NCBI GenBank assembly: GCA_003640645.1
Contig: QGHH01000001.1
Span: 54,185 to 118,184 of the forward strand
Source of the DNA: Fredinandcohnia aciditolerans
Lineage (GTDB): Bacteria > Bacillota > Bacilli > Bacillales > Bacillaceae_L
Direction of reading: 5' to 3'
DNA: 64,000 bases
In this document: positions 1 through 6,734 of the stretch, piece by piece
Numbering within the stretch: position 1 is the stretch's first letter
How the letters are laid out: the number at the start of each line of letters is the position of its first letter
Notes under the pieces: generated by a model
The model's database searches: none
The model's input: only the letters and a program-made list of their open reading frames with translations
Told to the model about the DNA's origin: nothing
Program-made: the position numbers and the translations under genes

Positions 1-957
1 GATTAGTTCATTCATATCTCCATAAAGAACAGCATGATCTGCATCATTTTCAATGATAATCTTAACATTATAAAGGGTAGCTTCGTGTGATGTGAGCTTG
101 ATGACATAATCGAGTAATTCTTGTAATTCAAATTCCTTTAAAATTTTACTTTGAGGCTTGGAAAATACGAGTAATTCACTAACAATCTGATTAATCCGAT
201 CAAGTTCAGAAAGGATAATATCGGAAGTTTGAGATGTTGATTCATTCTTTTCCTTTTGCAATTGAACAAAGCCTTTAATCGTTGTCAGTGGATTGCGGAT
301 TTCATGGGCTATTCCCGCTGCCAATTCACCCACTACAGAAAGTTTTTCCCTTCTAAGCGCAAGCTCTTCAGCGGCTTTTAAGTTCGAAATATCCCTTCCA
401 ATTAGCACTAGCCCCGTTCTTTGTTCCTCTTCAAATAATGGTACTCGTATGACATCAAAAGTCTTATGTTCCTCACTTGGGATCATGATGGTTTGCTCAA
501 CCCTGGTCTTTACCCCTTTTTGCCAAGCCTCTTCATCTAATTGTGCATTCTCAATTAGATATTTCTCAAACCTTGGATACATTTTAGCCATTTCAAAATC
601 CGTTTTGTTTTTATAAATTTCAAAGTCAAGTTGGAATAGCTCTTTTGCATACCGATTCACACGAATCCATCTGCCCTTCCCATCTTTGAAACAGACAAAA
701 TCAGGCATCGCATTAATAAGTGTCGACAATTCATTCTGTTCTTCTAATGCATGAACATATGCATCATTCTTCTCAATAATAAGGTGAATCAGTATGGTCG
801 TGAAAGCGACAAAAATTAATCCCTTCCCAATTTGAAAATAGTTAGCATATTCAGAGGGAAAACGATCAATTACATATTCAGAGAAAGTTATCCATATTAG
901 GCTTGCCAAGAAATAGATAAGCAACAATCTTTTCTTGAAAAGTGTTTTTACAGACAT
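1..957 (-). CDS. PAS-type sensor histidine kinase (3' end cut by window edge)
   Basis: Translating the minus strand from an ATG at 957 gives 319 open residues running off the left edge. Two membrane segments (about 10-30 and 44-62) are followed by a PAS-like region (about 75-195, with a MPDFVCFKDGKG stretch) and a HisKA H-box, AHEIRNPLTTIKGF, whose phospho-acceptor is His218. The window ends where the ATPase N-box should begin. Domain order and H-box resemble the sporulation/phosphorelay kinases of Bacillus (KinA-E type), but which one it is, and its signal, cannot be told. A GGGGTG stretch just upstream is a modest ribosome binding site. Confidence 0.88.
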   Translation of the reverse strand, partial: MSVKTLFKKRLLLIYFLASLIWITFSEYVIDRFPSEYANYFQIGKGLIFVAFTTILIHLIIEKNDAYVHALEEQNELSTLINAMPDFVCFKDGKGRWIRVNRYAKELFQLDFEIYKNKTDFEMAKMYPRFEKYLIENAQLDEEAWQKGVKTRVEQTIMIPSEEHKTFDVIRVPLFEEEQRTGLVLIGRDISNLKAAEELALRREKLSVVGELAAGIAHEIRNPLTTIKGFVQLQKEKNESTSQTSDIILSELDRINQIVSELLVFSKPQSKILKEFELQELLDYVIKLTSHEATLYNVKIIIENDADHAVLYGDMNELI

Positions 958-977
958 GACAAGCACCCCATTACCAT

Positions 978-1006
978 TTGACAACAAGAATATTTTTCTG
1001 TATAAT
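978..1006 (+). promoter_or_regulatory. Perfect sigmaA promoter of orphan RNA
   Basis: TTGACA at 978-983, a 17-bp spacer, and TATAAT at 1001-1006, an exact consensus match. It points away from the histidine kinase and into a stretch without a convincing ORF, so the expected start is near 1013. Confidence 0.8.
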
Positions 1007-1012
1007 AAAAAT

Positions 1013-1268
1013 TTGTTCCCTATTAACTTTAACATAATTATTATATATAGATATAGATAAATTTAATTTTACGTTTTATCTTTTACATTTGAGAAAGACT
1101 TATTCACACTGGACCGGCTTCGGAGCCGAAAGGACGAAAGAGAGGTAGGGCTTTCGTTGTTTAAGATTTTCAAATCTACCGCGGCATGTATGTATCATCA
1201 ATTATGTATCTAAAGTTTTATTACGCCCAAAGTAAGAACCAACCGTAATGATGCGGTTGGTTCTTTTT
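1013..1268 (+). ncRNA. Candidate structured small RNA (~255 nt), class unknown
   Basis: The stretch between the consensus promoter and an intrinsic terminator has no plausible ORF: the only ATG run, from about 1186, is 20 codons without a ribosome binding site. It can fold into CGGCT-TCGG-AGCCG (1115-1128), ACGAAAG-N10-CTTTCGT (1134-1157) and AGATTT-TC-AAATCT (1164-1177), then the terminator. GGTAG in the second loop (1144-1148) is complementary to CTACC at 1176-1180, a possible pseudoknot that competes with the third hairpin. It faces gene 1272-2024 convergently, so it is not that gene's leader. I do not recognise it as 6S, SRP, tmRNA, RNase P or a riboswitch class I know. Confidence 0.6.
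1236..1268 (+). terminator. Intrinsic terminator of the orphan RNA
   Basis: GAACCAACCG (1236-1245), 8-nt loop, CGGTTGGTTC (1254-1263), then a T run. The U-tract lies only on the plus strand, so it serves the RNA rather than the opposing gene. Confidence 0.85.
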
Positions 1269-1271
1269 TAT

Positions 1272-2024
1272 TTACAACAAGTACTTTGCACCGTGGAGGC
1301 GAATCTCTCTTTTCGCTTTCGGGTCTATTCCAACCCAAAAAGGACGTTCCCCTCTAGGCTCATTCTTTTGGCTAAAATAAACATCAATTGTGTCAAAGTG
1401 GACCTTTATCGCTTTTTGCGTAGTGCCTGGTAGCGTTGTGCTATGAACAGTACCCTTCAATAGATTTGCCCATAGATCTGCAAGACTTTCTGGCTCATTT
1501 ACTGAGTATGCGATAAACGAAATGGATTTTGAGTCTGGAACATAAATTCCTTTTTCATAAAGTTCTTTTTCTCTTACAACATCATCATCTCCCCACTCAA
1601 TAAAAAATGGCATTGGATGGCTGTGGTCAAAAAAGAGCATCGACCATTCAAGAAGGGTTCCATCCGGTCGAATTCTTGAGCCTGGGAAGGGGCCAATTGT
1701 TTTGATGCCTTTTTGTGTAAGCTCCTTCTTGATATTATCAATTGAGTTTGTTCGAAAGGCAATTTGAGAAAGCCCTTCTCCTCGTTTATAGTCCTCGTAC
1801 AAATGACGGCTAAATGGATGATTACCTTCCTTCGTAATCTCTAGTTTGTTAATTCCAATCCATTCGATATAGGTAAGATTCTTAAAATAACATAACGTAT
1901 TATAGGTACCCCAAATCTCGTGATTACCACCTTTTGCCGTATGGAAACCAAAAAGTTTAAACGCTGTCATGGCCTCAAATGGATCATTTACATAATGGAC
2001 AACATGGTCAAAACGAATTTCCAC
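1272..2024 (-). CDS. VOC / glyoxalase-like family protein
   Basis: A 250-residue soluble protein opening MEIRFDHVVHYVNDP, typical of the vicinal-oxygen-chelate fold of the Glyoxalase_3-like type. The first half (about 5-130) carries the first beta-alpha-beta unit, and a second diverged repeat follows from about 145. Proteins of this kind bind a metal through His/Glu and act on small substrates, but no specific reaction can be assigned. No signal peptide or membrane segment is seen. It stands alone, with a dispersed repeat upstream and the convergent RNA gene downstream. Confidence 0.75.
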   Translation of the reverse strand: MEIRFDHVVHYVNDPFEAMTAFKLFGFHTAKGGNHEIWGTYNTLCYFKNLTYIEWIGINKLEITKEGNHPFSRHLYEDYKRGEGLSQIAFRTNSIDNIKKELTQKGIKTIGPFPGSRIRPDGTLLEWSMLFFDHSHPMPFFIEWGDDDVVREKELYEKGIYVPDSKSISFIAYSVNEPESLADLWANLLKGTVHSTTLPGTTQKAIKVHFDTIDVYFSQKNEPRGERPFWVGIDPKAKREIRLHGAKYLL

Positions 2025-2103
2025 GCCATCATCTCCCTAGCCTGTTTTTTTTATTTTACCATAAGGCTGCTTTTTCGCAGACTTTGTTGTTCTTTATTAA
2101 TGT

Positions 2104-2228
2104 TTTCCGCTCCAGGTGGACGCTTTCCGCGGGCGTGGCTTGAGCCTCCTCGTCGCTGTCCCTTCTGCGGGGTCACAAGTCTCACGCTTTTCCCGCAGGA
2201 GTCGCCACCTTACGCTCCAATTTACTAG
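2104..2228. repeat. Dispersed GC-rich intergenic repeat
   Basis: The block runs from CGCTCCAGGTGGACGC through a GC-rich centre to CGCCACCTTACGCTCC. Its ends form an imperfect inverted repeat and it is far richer in GC than its surroundings. I recall very similar copies between genes in many Bacillus genomes. It has no coding potential despite an open frame across it. Confidence 0.6.
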
Positions 2229-2248
2229 GTTTACAAATTAGCCTACCA

Positions 2249-2282
2249 TAAAAAAATAAGACCCTTTTAATCGGGTCTTATT
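2249..2282 (-). terminator. Intrinsic terminator after tcyP
   Basis: AATAAGACCC / GGGTCTTATT stem around an 8-nt loop. The A run at 2250-2255 gives a U tract on the minus strand, 12 bp after the tcyP stop. Confidence 0.85.
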
Positions 2283-2293
2283 TTCAACTACTA

Positions 2294-3676
2294 TTATGCA
2301 CCCAGTTGTTGAGTTGGGTTTGTATAGGTTTCAGTGTCAAGCTCTTTTGTTACTTTACTTGTAAGAACACCTGCTGTCATACTACCGCTCACGTTAAGTG
2401 CTGTACGTCCCATGTCAATTAAAGGTTCGACTGATATTAATAAACCTGCTAATGCTACTGGAAGGTCAAGTGCTGATAATACAAGGATGGCAGCAAAAGT
2501 TGCTCCTCCTCCAACACCAGCAACACCGAAGGAACTAATCGCTACAATCACTACTACTGTTAAGATAAAACTTGGATCCAAAGGATTAATACCCACTGTT
2601 GGTGCAATCATTATCGCGAGCATCGCAGGGTACACACCTGCACATCCGTTTTGTCCAATGGAAAGTCCAAATGAACCTGCGAAGTTTGCAATTCCTTCTG
2701 GAACACCTAAATCATTTGTTTGTGCTTTAATGTTAAGTGGTAATGTACCTGCACTACTACGAGATGTAAACGCGAAAGTTAATACAGGAAAAGCCTTTTT
2801 AACATACGTAATTGGATTCAATCCTGCTAATGTAATTAACAATAAGTGAATCGCAAACACAATCAATAACGCAACATATGATGCTACAACAAATTTACCA
2901 AGCTTATAAATCGCACCATAATCACTCGTAGCTGTCACTCGTGTCATAATCGCTAGAACTCCATATGGAGTTAAACGTAAAATTAACGTTACAACACGCA
3001 TGATAATCGAATAAAGTGCATCGATAATTTTCGCAAACAATTCTGCATTCTCAGGATCTTTACGACGAACTCCAAGGAATGCAATTCCTATGAAAGCCGC
3101 AAAGATAACAATAGCTATAGTCGAAGTGGAACGAGCACCAGTAAAATCTAAGAATGGATTTGCAGGCAATAAGTCAACAATCTGTTCTGGGAATGTTTTA
3201 TCTTGAATACCGGCATATCGTTCTTCCAACGACGCTCCTCTAGCTTGTTCTGCTTCTCCAGCTTCAATTTGAATAGCTTCTAAGTCAAATACAACCGTTG
3301 TTCCAATTGCAACAAGTGCTGAAAGTGCAGTTGTACCCACTAAAATTCCAAGGATTAAAACACTAATTTTTCCGATATTATTTGCCAATTTCATTTTTGT
3401 AAAAGCTGATACGATGGAAATGAACACTAGTGGCATAACTATCATTTGTAAAAACTTCACATAACCATTTCCGACGATATTAAACCAACTAATTGACTCG
3501 GAAATGATTTCTGAATCAACACCATAAATGAGTTGTAGGACGAGACCAAAGACAATCCCTAGTCCTAGTGCTGCAAATACACGTTTTGAAAATGAGACAT
3601 GTTTTTTCTGCATATAAAACAATAATAGTAATAATAAGACCATCAAAACGATATTTACAATACCAAGTATACTCAT
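2294..3676 (-). CDS. tcyP: L-cystine symporter, TcyP type
   Basis: A dicarboxylate/amino-acid:cation symporter of 460 residues (B. subtilis TcyP is about 463) with eight or more hydrophobic segments. The SSAGTLPLN and ANFAGSFGLSIGQNG stretches belong to the substrate- and cation-binding hairpins of this fold. It is expected to take up L-cystine at the cell membrane. The start is MSILGIV at 3676, behind AAGGGGG with 8-bp spacing; the longer frame has no ribosome binding site. It has its own sigmaA promoter and terminator. In B. subtilis tcyP is repressed by CymR; only a weak GGGAATT-type match lies upstream of the promoter here, so that control is inferred from the family. Confidence 0.9.
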   Translation of the reverse strand: MSILGIVNIVLMVLLLLLLFYMQKKHVSFSKRVFAALGLGIVFGLVLQLIYGVDSEIISESISWFNIVGNGYVKFLQMIVMPLVFISIVSAFTKMKLANNIGKISVLILGILVGTTALSALVAIGTTVVFDLEAIQIEAGEAEQARGASLEERYAGIQDKTFPEQIVDLLPANPFLDFTGARSTSTIAIVIFAAFIGIAFLGVRRKDPENAELFAKIIDALYSIIMRVVTLILRLTPYGVLAIMTRVTATSDYGAIYKLGKFVVASYVALLIVFAIHLLLITLAGLNPITYVKKAFPVLTFAFTSRSSAGTLPLNIKAQTNDLGVPEGIANFAGSFGLSIGQNGCAGVYPAMLAIMIAPTVGINPLDPSFILTVVVIVAISSFGVAGVGGGATFAAILVLSALDLPVALAGLLISVEPLIDMGRTALNVSGSMTAGVLTSKVTKELDTETYTNPTQQLGA

Positions 3677-3711
3677 ATGTATTACCCCCTTTTTATTTAC
3701 TAATGTATTAA

Positions 3712-3740
3712 AATATAATTGCTTACTGACCATACGTCAA
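3712..3740 (-). promoter_or_regulatory. SigmaA promoter of tcyP
   Basis: Minus-strand TTGACG (3740-3735), 17-bp spacer, TATATT (3717-3712), ending 36 bp before the tcyP start. Confidence 0.7.
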
Positions 3741-3793
3741 GTACAAAATTCCCTAAGTAAAAATATAAAAGGATTTTCTCTCAAAAACTAATA

Positions 3794-3819
3794 CGTCTAG
3801 AATCAATTGATTCTAGACG
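3794..3819 (-). terminator. Perfect 26-bp palindrome, probable terminator
   Basis: CGTCTAGAATCA is followed at once by its complement, giving an uninterrupted 26-bp palindrome 11 bp beyond the stop of 3831-4238. A T-rich stretch follows on the minus strand. It also lies about 55 bp upstream of the tcyP promoter, so an operator role is possible. Confidence 0.6.
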
Positions 3820-3830
3820 CCATCCAATCT

Positions 3831-4238
3831 TTATGCAACTTTTATAGCTTTTCCAAACGGGACTTTTGGTACATAATCATCTGGAACTAGCCAAAACACT
3901 TCAGCTTTTACATCTAACTCATCGTAAAAATAACCGGTAACATCGGTTATATAAAAAAGAGTATCAATTTTCTCTTCGTCCGCCCATTCCAGCACCTCAG
4001 TATAGGAGGACTTGCCATGCGTATAATATTTAATGGTAGGGTTTTGAATCGGTGTGATGGTTCTAATTTTAAAATCAGCTTGGACAAGCTGAGTTTCTGG
4101 GATCATTTCACCAAAAAACTTTATGATATTGTTAATTAAAACTGAACGGACCTGATTTGTTGATGTATCAATTGCTAATGCTATTTTTTTACCTTTACGG
4201 TCCTTAAGTAAACCCATTAGTGACCTTTGCCATCTCAC
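3831..4238 (-). CDS. Stand-alone VWA-like (DUF2201-type) domain protein
   Basis: 135 residues that resemble only the C-terminal von Willebrand A-like domain of DUF2201 proteins: IALAIDTS near residue 21, the KSSYTEVLEW segment near residue 76, and DTLFYITDVTG near 90. Full-length family members are around 400 residues with an N-terminal metallopeptidase-like part, missing here. The usual metal-site DxSGS is DTSTN and the G-rich Thr loop is altered, so the metal site looks degenerate. It may be a truncated remnant or a reduced single-domain protein. Function unknown. Confidence 0.6.
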   Translation of the reverse strand: MRWQRSLMGLLKDRKGKKIALAIDTSTNQVRSVLINNIIKFFGEMIPETQLVQADFKIRTITPIQNPTIKYYTHGKSSYTEVLEWADEEKIDTLFYITDVTGYFYDELDVKAEVFWLVPDDYVPKVPFGKAIKVA

Positions 4239-4578
4239 GCATCCTCAACTCCTCATGCATAATAACCAAAGGATGATTACTTGTCTAGTTTAAGCGACTA
4301 GAAACTAGAGAAATTTTAACTCCTCGAAAAGAGGCAAAAGGCTCCTCTCTTGTCGGGGTCTCCGACGCACAGGAAATGTTAGTGCCAACTTTGCTACAGG
4401 ACGTGGAGCCTTTGTCGGCCAATTTTTTCATTTCTGGGCGAGTCGCTTTCAGTTTTCTTCCTTGGCTCCACTATTTTGTCACGTTTTTCGACTAAATATG
4501 AACGGTTTAAATAACAATACTTGGATAGGTTATAGGCGTGAGCAAAGGTAAAACTATCAATAATTGGGGGAATGAAAA
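4239..4578. other. Intergenic region with a structured repeat-like block
   Basis: This divergent region has no gene. At 4336-4413 AAAGGCTCC pairs with GGAGCCTTT over about 60 bases, enclosing a GTCGG-N5-CCGAC hairpin (4352-4366). Composition is more GC-rich than the flanks, as in the dispersed intergenic repeats of Bacillus. Promoters for the neighbouring genes must lie here, but no convincing -35/-10 pair stood out. Confidence 0.45.
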
Positions 4579-4857
4579 ATGAAAATTTCGAAACAAGAGT
4601 TAGTCCAAAAACTTGAATTAAATAACGGATATGGATTTGTTGAATTAAATGGGGTACTTCATGAAATTAGACTCCTTGCTGGAAATCAAATCGCTTTTTC
4701 AGGTGCATGTTGGAGATGGGAACAAACAGAGATGCCATCAGCCAATGGGGACTATAACGTGGTAACAGATGTACTTATAGAAGGGGAACCGGTCATACCA
4801 AGTTTTCCTACTAAGGATTCCTATGAATTCTACGAAACAGTTTCAGACTTTTCTTAA
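4579..4857 (+). CDS. Hypothetical protein, 92 aa
   Basis: A small acidic soluble protein with no signal peptide or membrane segment and no motif I recognise. It is rich in aromatic residues in the middle (GACWRWEQTEMP around 45-56). A GGGGGAATG ribosome binding site precedes the ATG by a normal distance, which supports expression. The thioredoxin-like gene starts 75 bp downstream with its own strong ribosome binding site, so the two may be cotranscribed. Function cannot be assigned. Confidence 0.6.
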   Translation: MKISKQELVQKLELNNGYGFVELNGVLHEIRLLAGNQIAFSGACWRWEQTEMPSANGDYNVVTDVLIEGEPVIPSFPTKDSYEFYETVSDFS

Positions 4858-4932
4858 GCATCTTTGTGGTTACATTTTCCTTTTTCATTTATAGTAAATT
4901 TAAACAAAAAAAATTTGGAGGAGGAATACATA

Positions 4933-5493
4933 ATGTCAAACTTAAAACCATGGTTTGAAAAAGGCATGAACCAATACGAATACATTAACAGCATGCAAGT
5001 TCACAAGGAAAACCTTTTAAAAGTATATAATGGGTTTCAATTAGACGAAGCTGACAAAGAATTACTTCATGTGCTTCAAGAAAAAGAATTAAAAGCAATC
5101 ATTTTAACAGCTGATTGGTGCGGAGATGCAATGGTAAATCTCCCTATTTTAATGAGAATTGCGGACGAAGCTTTACTTGAAACTCGCTTTCTAATCCGTG
5201 ATGAGAATTTAGAGTTGATGGATCAATACCTTACAAATGGAAAAGCCCGTTCGATTCCAATCATTATTTTCGTTAATAAAGAGTTTGAAGAGGTTGGTAA
5301 ATGGGGACCAAGATCTCCAGAGGCTCAAGCTGTAGCTGATGAATTAAAGGCAAATGTACCTGATAAAGAGTCTCCTCAATACGACGCGGCTTTCAAAGCA
5401 TTTATTAGATCGTTCACAGAACGTATCACTACAGACGAAGTGCTTTGGAGAGATATTAAAAATAGCATAATTGCTACATTAAAAAACGCATAA
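4933..5493 (+). CDS. Thioredoxin-family protein lacking the second cysteine
   Basis: 186 residues from the ATG at 4933, which follows GGAGGAGG; the frame extends further upstream but without a start signal. The thioredoxin-like core spans about 40-140, with the active-site stretch TADWCGDA at 59-66. The canonical WCxxC is reduced to Cys63 with Ala66 in place of the resolving cysteine. A conserved cis-Pro-like SIPIIIFV lies near 117. Such Thioredoxin_9-type proteins are common and uncharacterised in Bacillus. A one-cysteine site would suit a monothiol or a bacillithiol-linked role rather than disulfide exchange, but that is inference. Confidence 0.78.
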   Translation: MSNLKPWFEKGMNQYEYINSMQVHKENLLKVYNGFQLDEADKELLHVLQEKELKAIILTADWCGDAMVNLPILMRIADEALLETRFLIRDENLELMDQYLTNGKARSIPIIIFVNKEFEEVGKWGPRSPEAQAVADELKANVPDKESPQYDAAFKAFIRSFTERITTDEVLWRDIKNSIIATLKNA

Positions 5494-5523
5494 TTATTGA
5501 ACACTAAAACATATACTATATTT

Positions 5524-5591
5524 GAGACCGTCCACCACTTCCAACTTCGCATCGTTGCGGGACTAACCAGAACGGAAATGCGGGCGGTCTC
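5524..5591. terminator. Long-loop hairpin between convergent genes
   Basis: GAGACCGTCC pairs with GGGCGGTCTC (one mismatch) across a loop of about 48 bases and is followed by CTTTATG. It sits between the thioredoxin gene and the convergent membrane protein gene and probably ends both transcripts. The loop is unusually long and may contain an insertion. Confidence 0.5.
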
Positions 5592-5600
5592 TTTATGTGT

Positions 5601-6101
5601 TTAAATTGGTAAAAATATATGCACCAAAAAGAGAATAGTAAAAATAAATGACGATGTATAATGAAACTTCCGGCGAAAACCGGAGGATTTTTTATGACGT
5701 AGATATCCTGCAAAAAGAGTAATTGCTAAAAATAGAATAGCTAACATCCCGCTTATCATCTTTGGATTTACATACCCTATTAGCTCCCCTAGCTTTACAA
5801 GCATGATTCCTCCATGAAACACGATTAATATCGTACCGATGATTGCAAGCTTGATATGAGATTTCATCATTTGTCGTGACATTTTCGCAAGTGTTATTTT
5901 GAATTTCCGTACCTTCGTCCTGCGGATTACGAGAAAGATAAAATACATATTCACATTTATGATAAATAGGATGATTGCTATTTGAGCGAAAACCTGCCCT
6001 AGTGTGATGATATGCGAATCATGCAACCTAAAAATCCATATATATATAATTGTACTAATCACAAGTAGCGCATTTATAATAATCCAAATATAATAGGCCA
6101 T
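5601..6101 (-). CDS. Four/five-TM membrane protein with di-heme-like His pattern
   Basis: 166 mostly hydrophobic residues with helices near 4-23, 34-58, 83-103, 115-133 and 147-165. Two helices each carry a His pair 14 residues apart: His82/His96 and His147/His161. This spacing is used by b-type cytochromes (cytochrome b561 and ferric-reductase-like folds) to hold two hemes across the membrane. No cytoplasmic NAD(P)H or flavin domain is attached. A quinol- or iron-linked electron carrier is a reasonable guess, but the family was not identified. A good ribosome binding site (GGGGAGG) precedes the ATG. Confidence 0.65.
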   Translation of the reverse strand: MAYYIWIIINALLVISTIIYIWIFRLHDSHIITLGQVFAQIAIILFIINVNMYFIFLVIRRTKVRKFKITLAKMSRQMMKSHIKLAIIGTILIVFHGGIMLVKLGELIGYVNPKMISGMLAILFLAITLFAGYLRHKKSSGFRRKFHYTSSFIFTILFLVHIFLPI

Positions 6102-6234
6102 TACTTACCTCCCCTTCTATCTTGTTCCCATTTTATCAGATAGTAAGAAAACTAGTTGTGTATGATGTCACTAGATGTACTTGTATTCTCCTATTTTTCG
6201 CATCTGTGGGGGATATAGATATGGTTTGATGGTT

Positions 6235-6361
6235 TACTCTCTCCTAATTTCATCCAATCTCAAGGATGTTAACCAGGTTTGCTAGTTCGCTCTCTCCTAA
6301 TTTCATCCAATCTCAAGGATGTTAACCAGGTTTGCTGGTTCGCTCTCTCCTAATTTCATCC
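6235..6361. repeat. 53-bp tandem repeat, ~2.4 copies
   Basis: The phrase CTCCTAATTTCATCCAATC recurs at 6241, 6294 and 6347 (the third partial), a 53-bp period with one or two differences per copy. Each full copy holds an inverted repeat CATCC-N8-GGATG. It lies in the divergent region between the heme-like membrane protein and the small gene at 6463. Confidence 0.8.
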
Positions 6362-6462
6362 CATAGGCTACTCATTTGCTGTATGTGTTAGTTTCCATCC
6401 TCCTAATCTACTTTTAAACGTGCTAAAATTAAAAGAGAAAGAAGGAAAATGGAGGGAATTTG

Positions 6463-6693
6463 ATGTCTACATGTAATATCGATCATTCAAAAGATGACGT
6501 TGTTAAAAAGCTCCAGAGCCAGAAAAGCTTTTTGCCCAAAGAGCTCTATAACAAGGCTGCTCAGTTTTTAGAGCACGAGCAAACACAACTAACATTAAAT
6601 GAATTGTTTCATCTATTAAAGAAATATGATTTAGTGGCTGAAGAAGAACAACAAAAGCGGAATCTTGCAATGGTGGAACTCTTCCAAGCATAA
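6463..6693 (+). CDS. Small hypothetical protein, 76 aa
   Basis: Starts at the ATG at 6463, six bases after GGAGGG; a TTG one codon earlier is less likely. The protein is soluble, charged and probably helical, opening MSTCNIDHSKDDVVKKLQSQ. It has no signal peptide. It lies alone between the 53-bp repeat and a terminator, convergent with recQ. I do not recognise the family. Confidence 0.65.
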   Translation: MSTCNIDHSKDDVVKKLQSQKSFLPKELYNKAAQFLEHEQTQLTLNELFHLLKKYDLVAEEEQQKRNLAMVELFQA

Positions 6694-6695
6694 CG

Positions 6696-6729
6696 AAAGG
6701 CACCACAACCTACTGTGGTGCCTTTTGTC
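6696..6729 (+). terminator. Intrinsic terminator between 6463-6693 and recQ
   Basis: AAAGGCACCACA / TGTGGTGCCTTT perfect 12-bp stem with a 6-nt loop and following TTTTGTCT. It may also stop recQ on the other strand, where the T run is weaker. Confidence 0.85.
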
Positions 6730-6734
6730 TATAC

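Noticed and set aside
1248-1433. ORF on the plus strand opposite the VOC gene
   Set aside because: It starts inside the RNA terminator and lies antisense to a clear gene; no start signal.
2334-2849. 171-codon ORF antisense to tcyP
   Set aside because: Shadow of a strongly recognisable transporter gene; no ribosome binding site.
3712-3790. CymR box upstream of tcyP
   Set aside because: Only a GGGAATT-like fragment fits; the rest of the CymR consensus does not align.
5516-5713. Minus-strand ORF beside the heme-like membrane protein gene
   Set aside because: Overlaps the real gene in another frame and spans the terminator hairpin.
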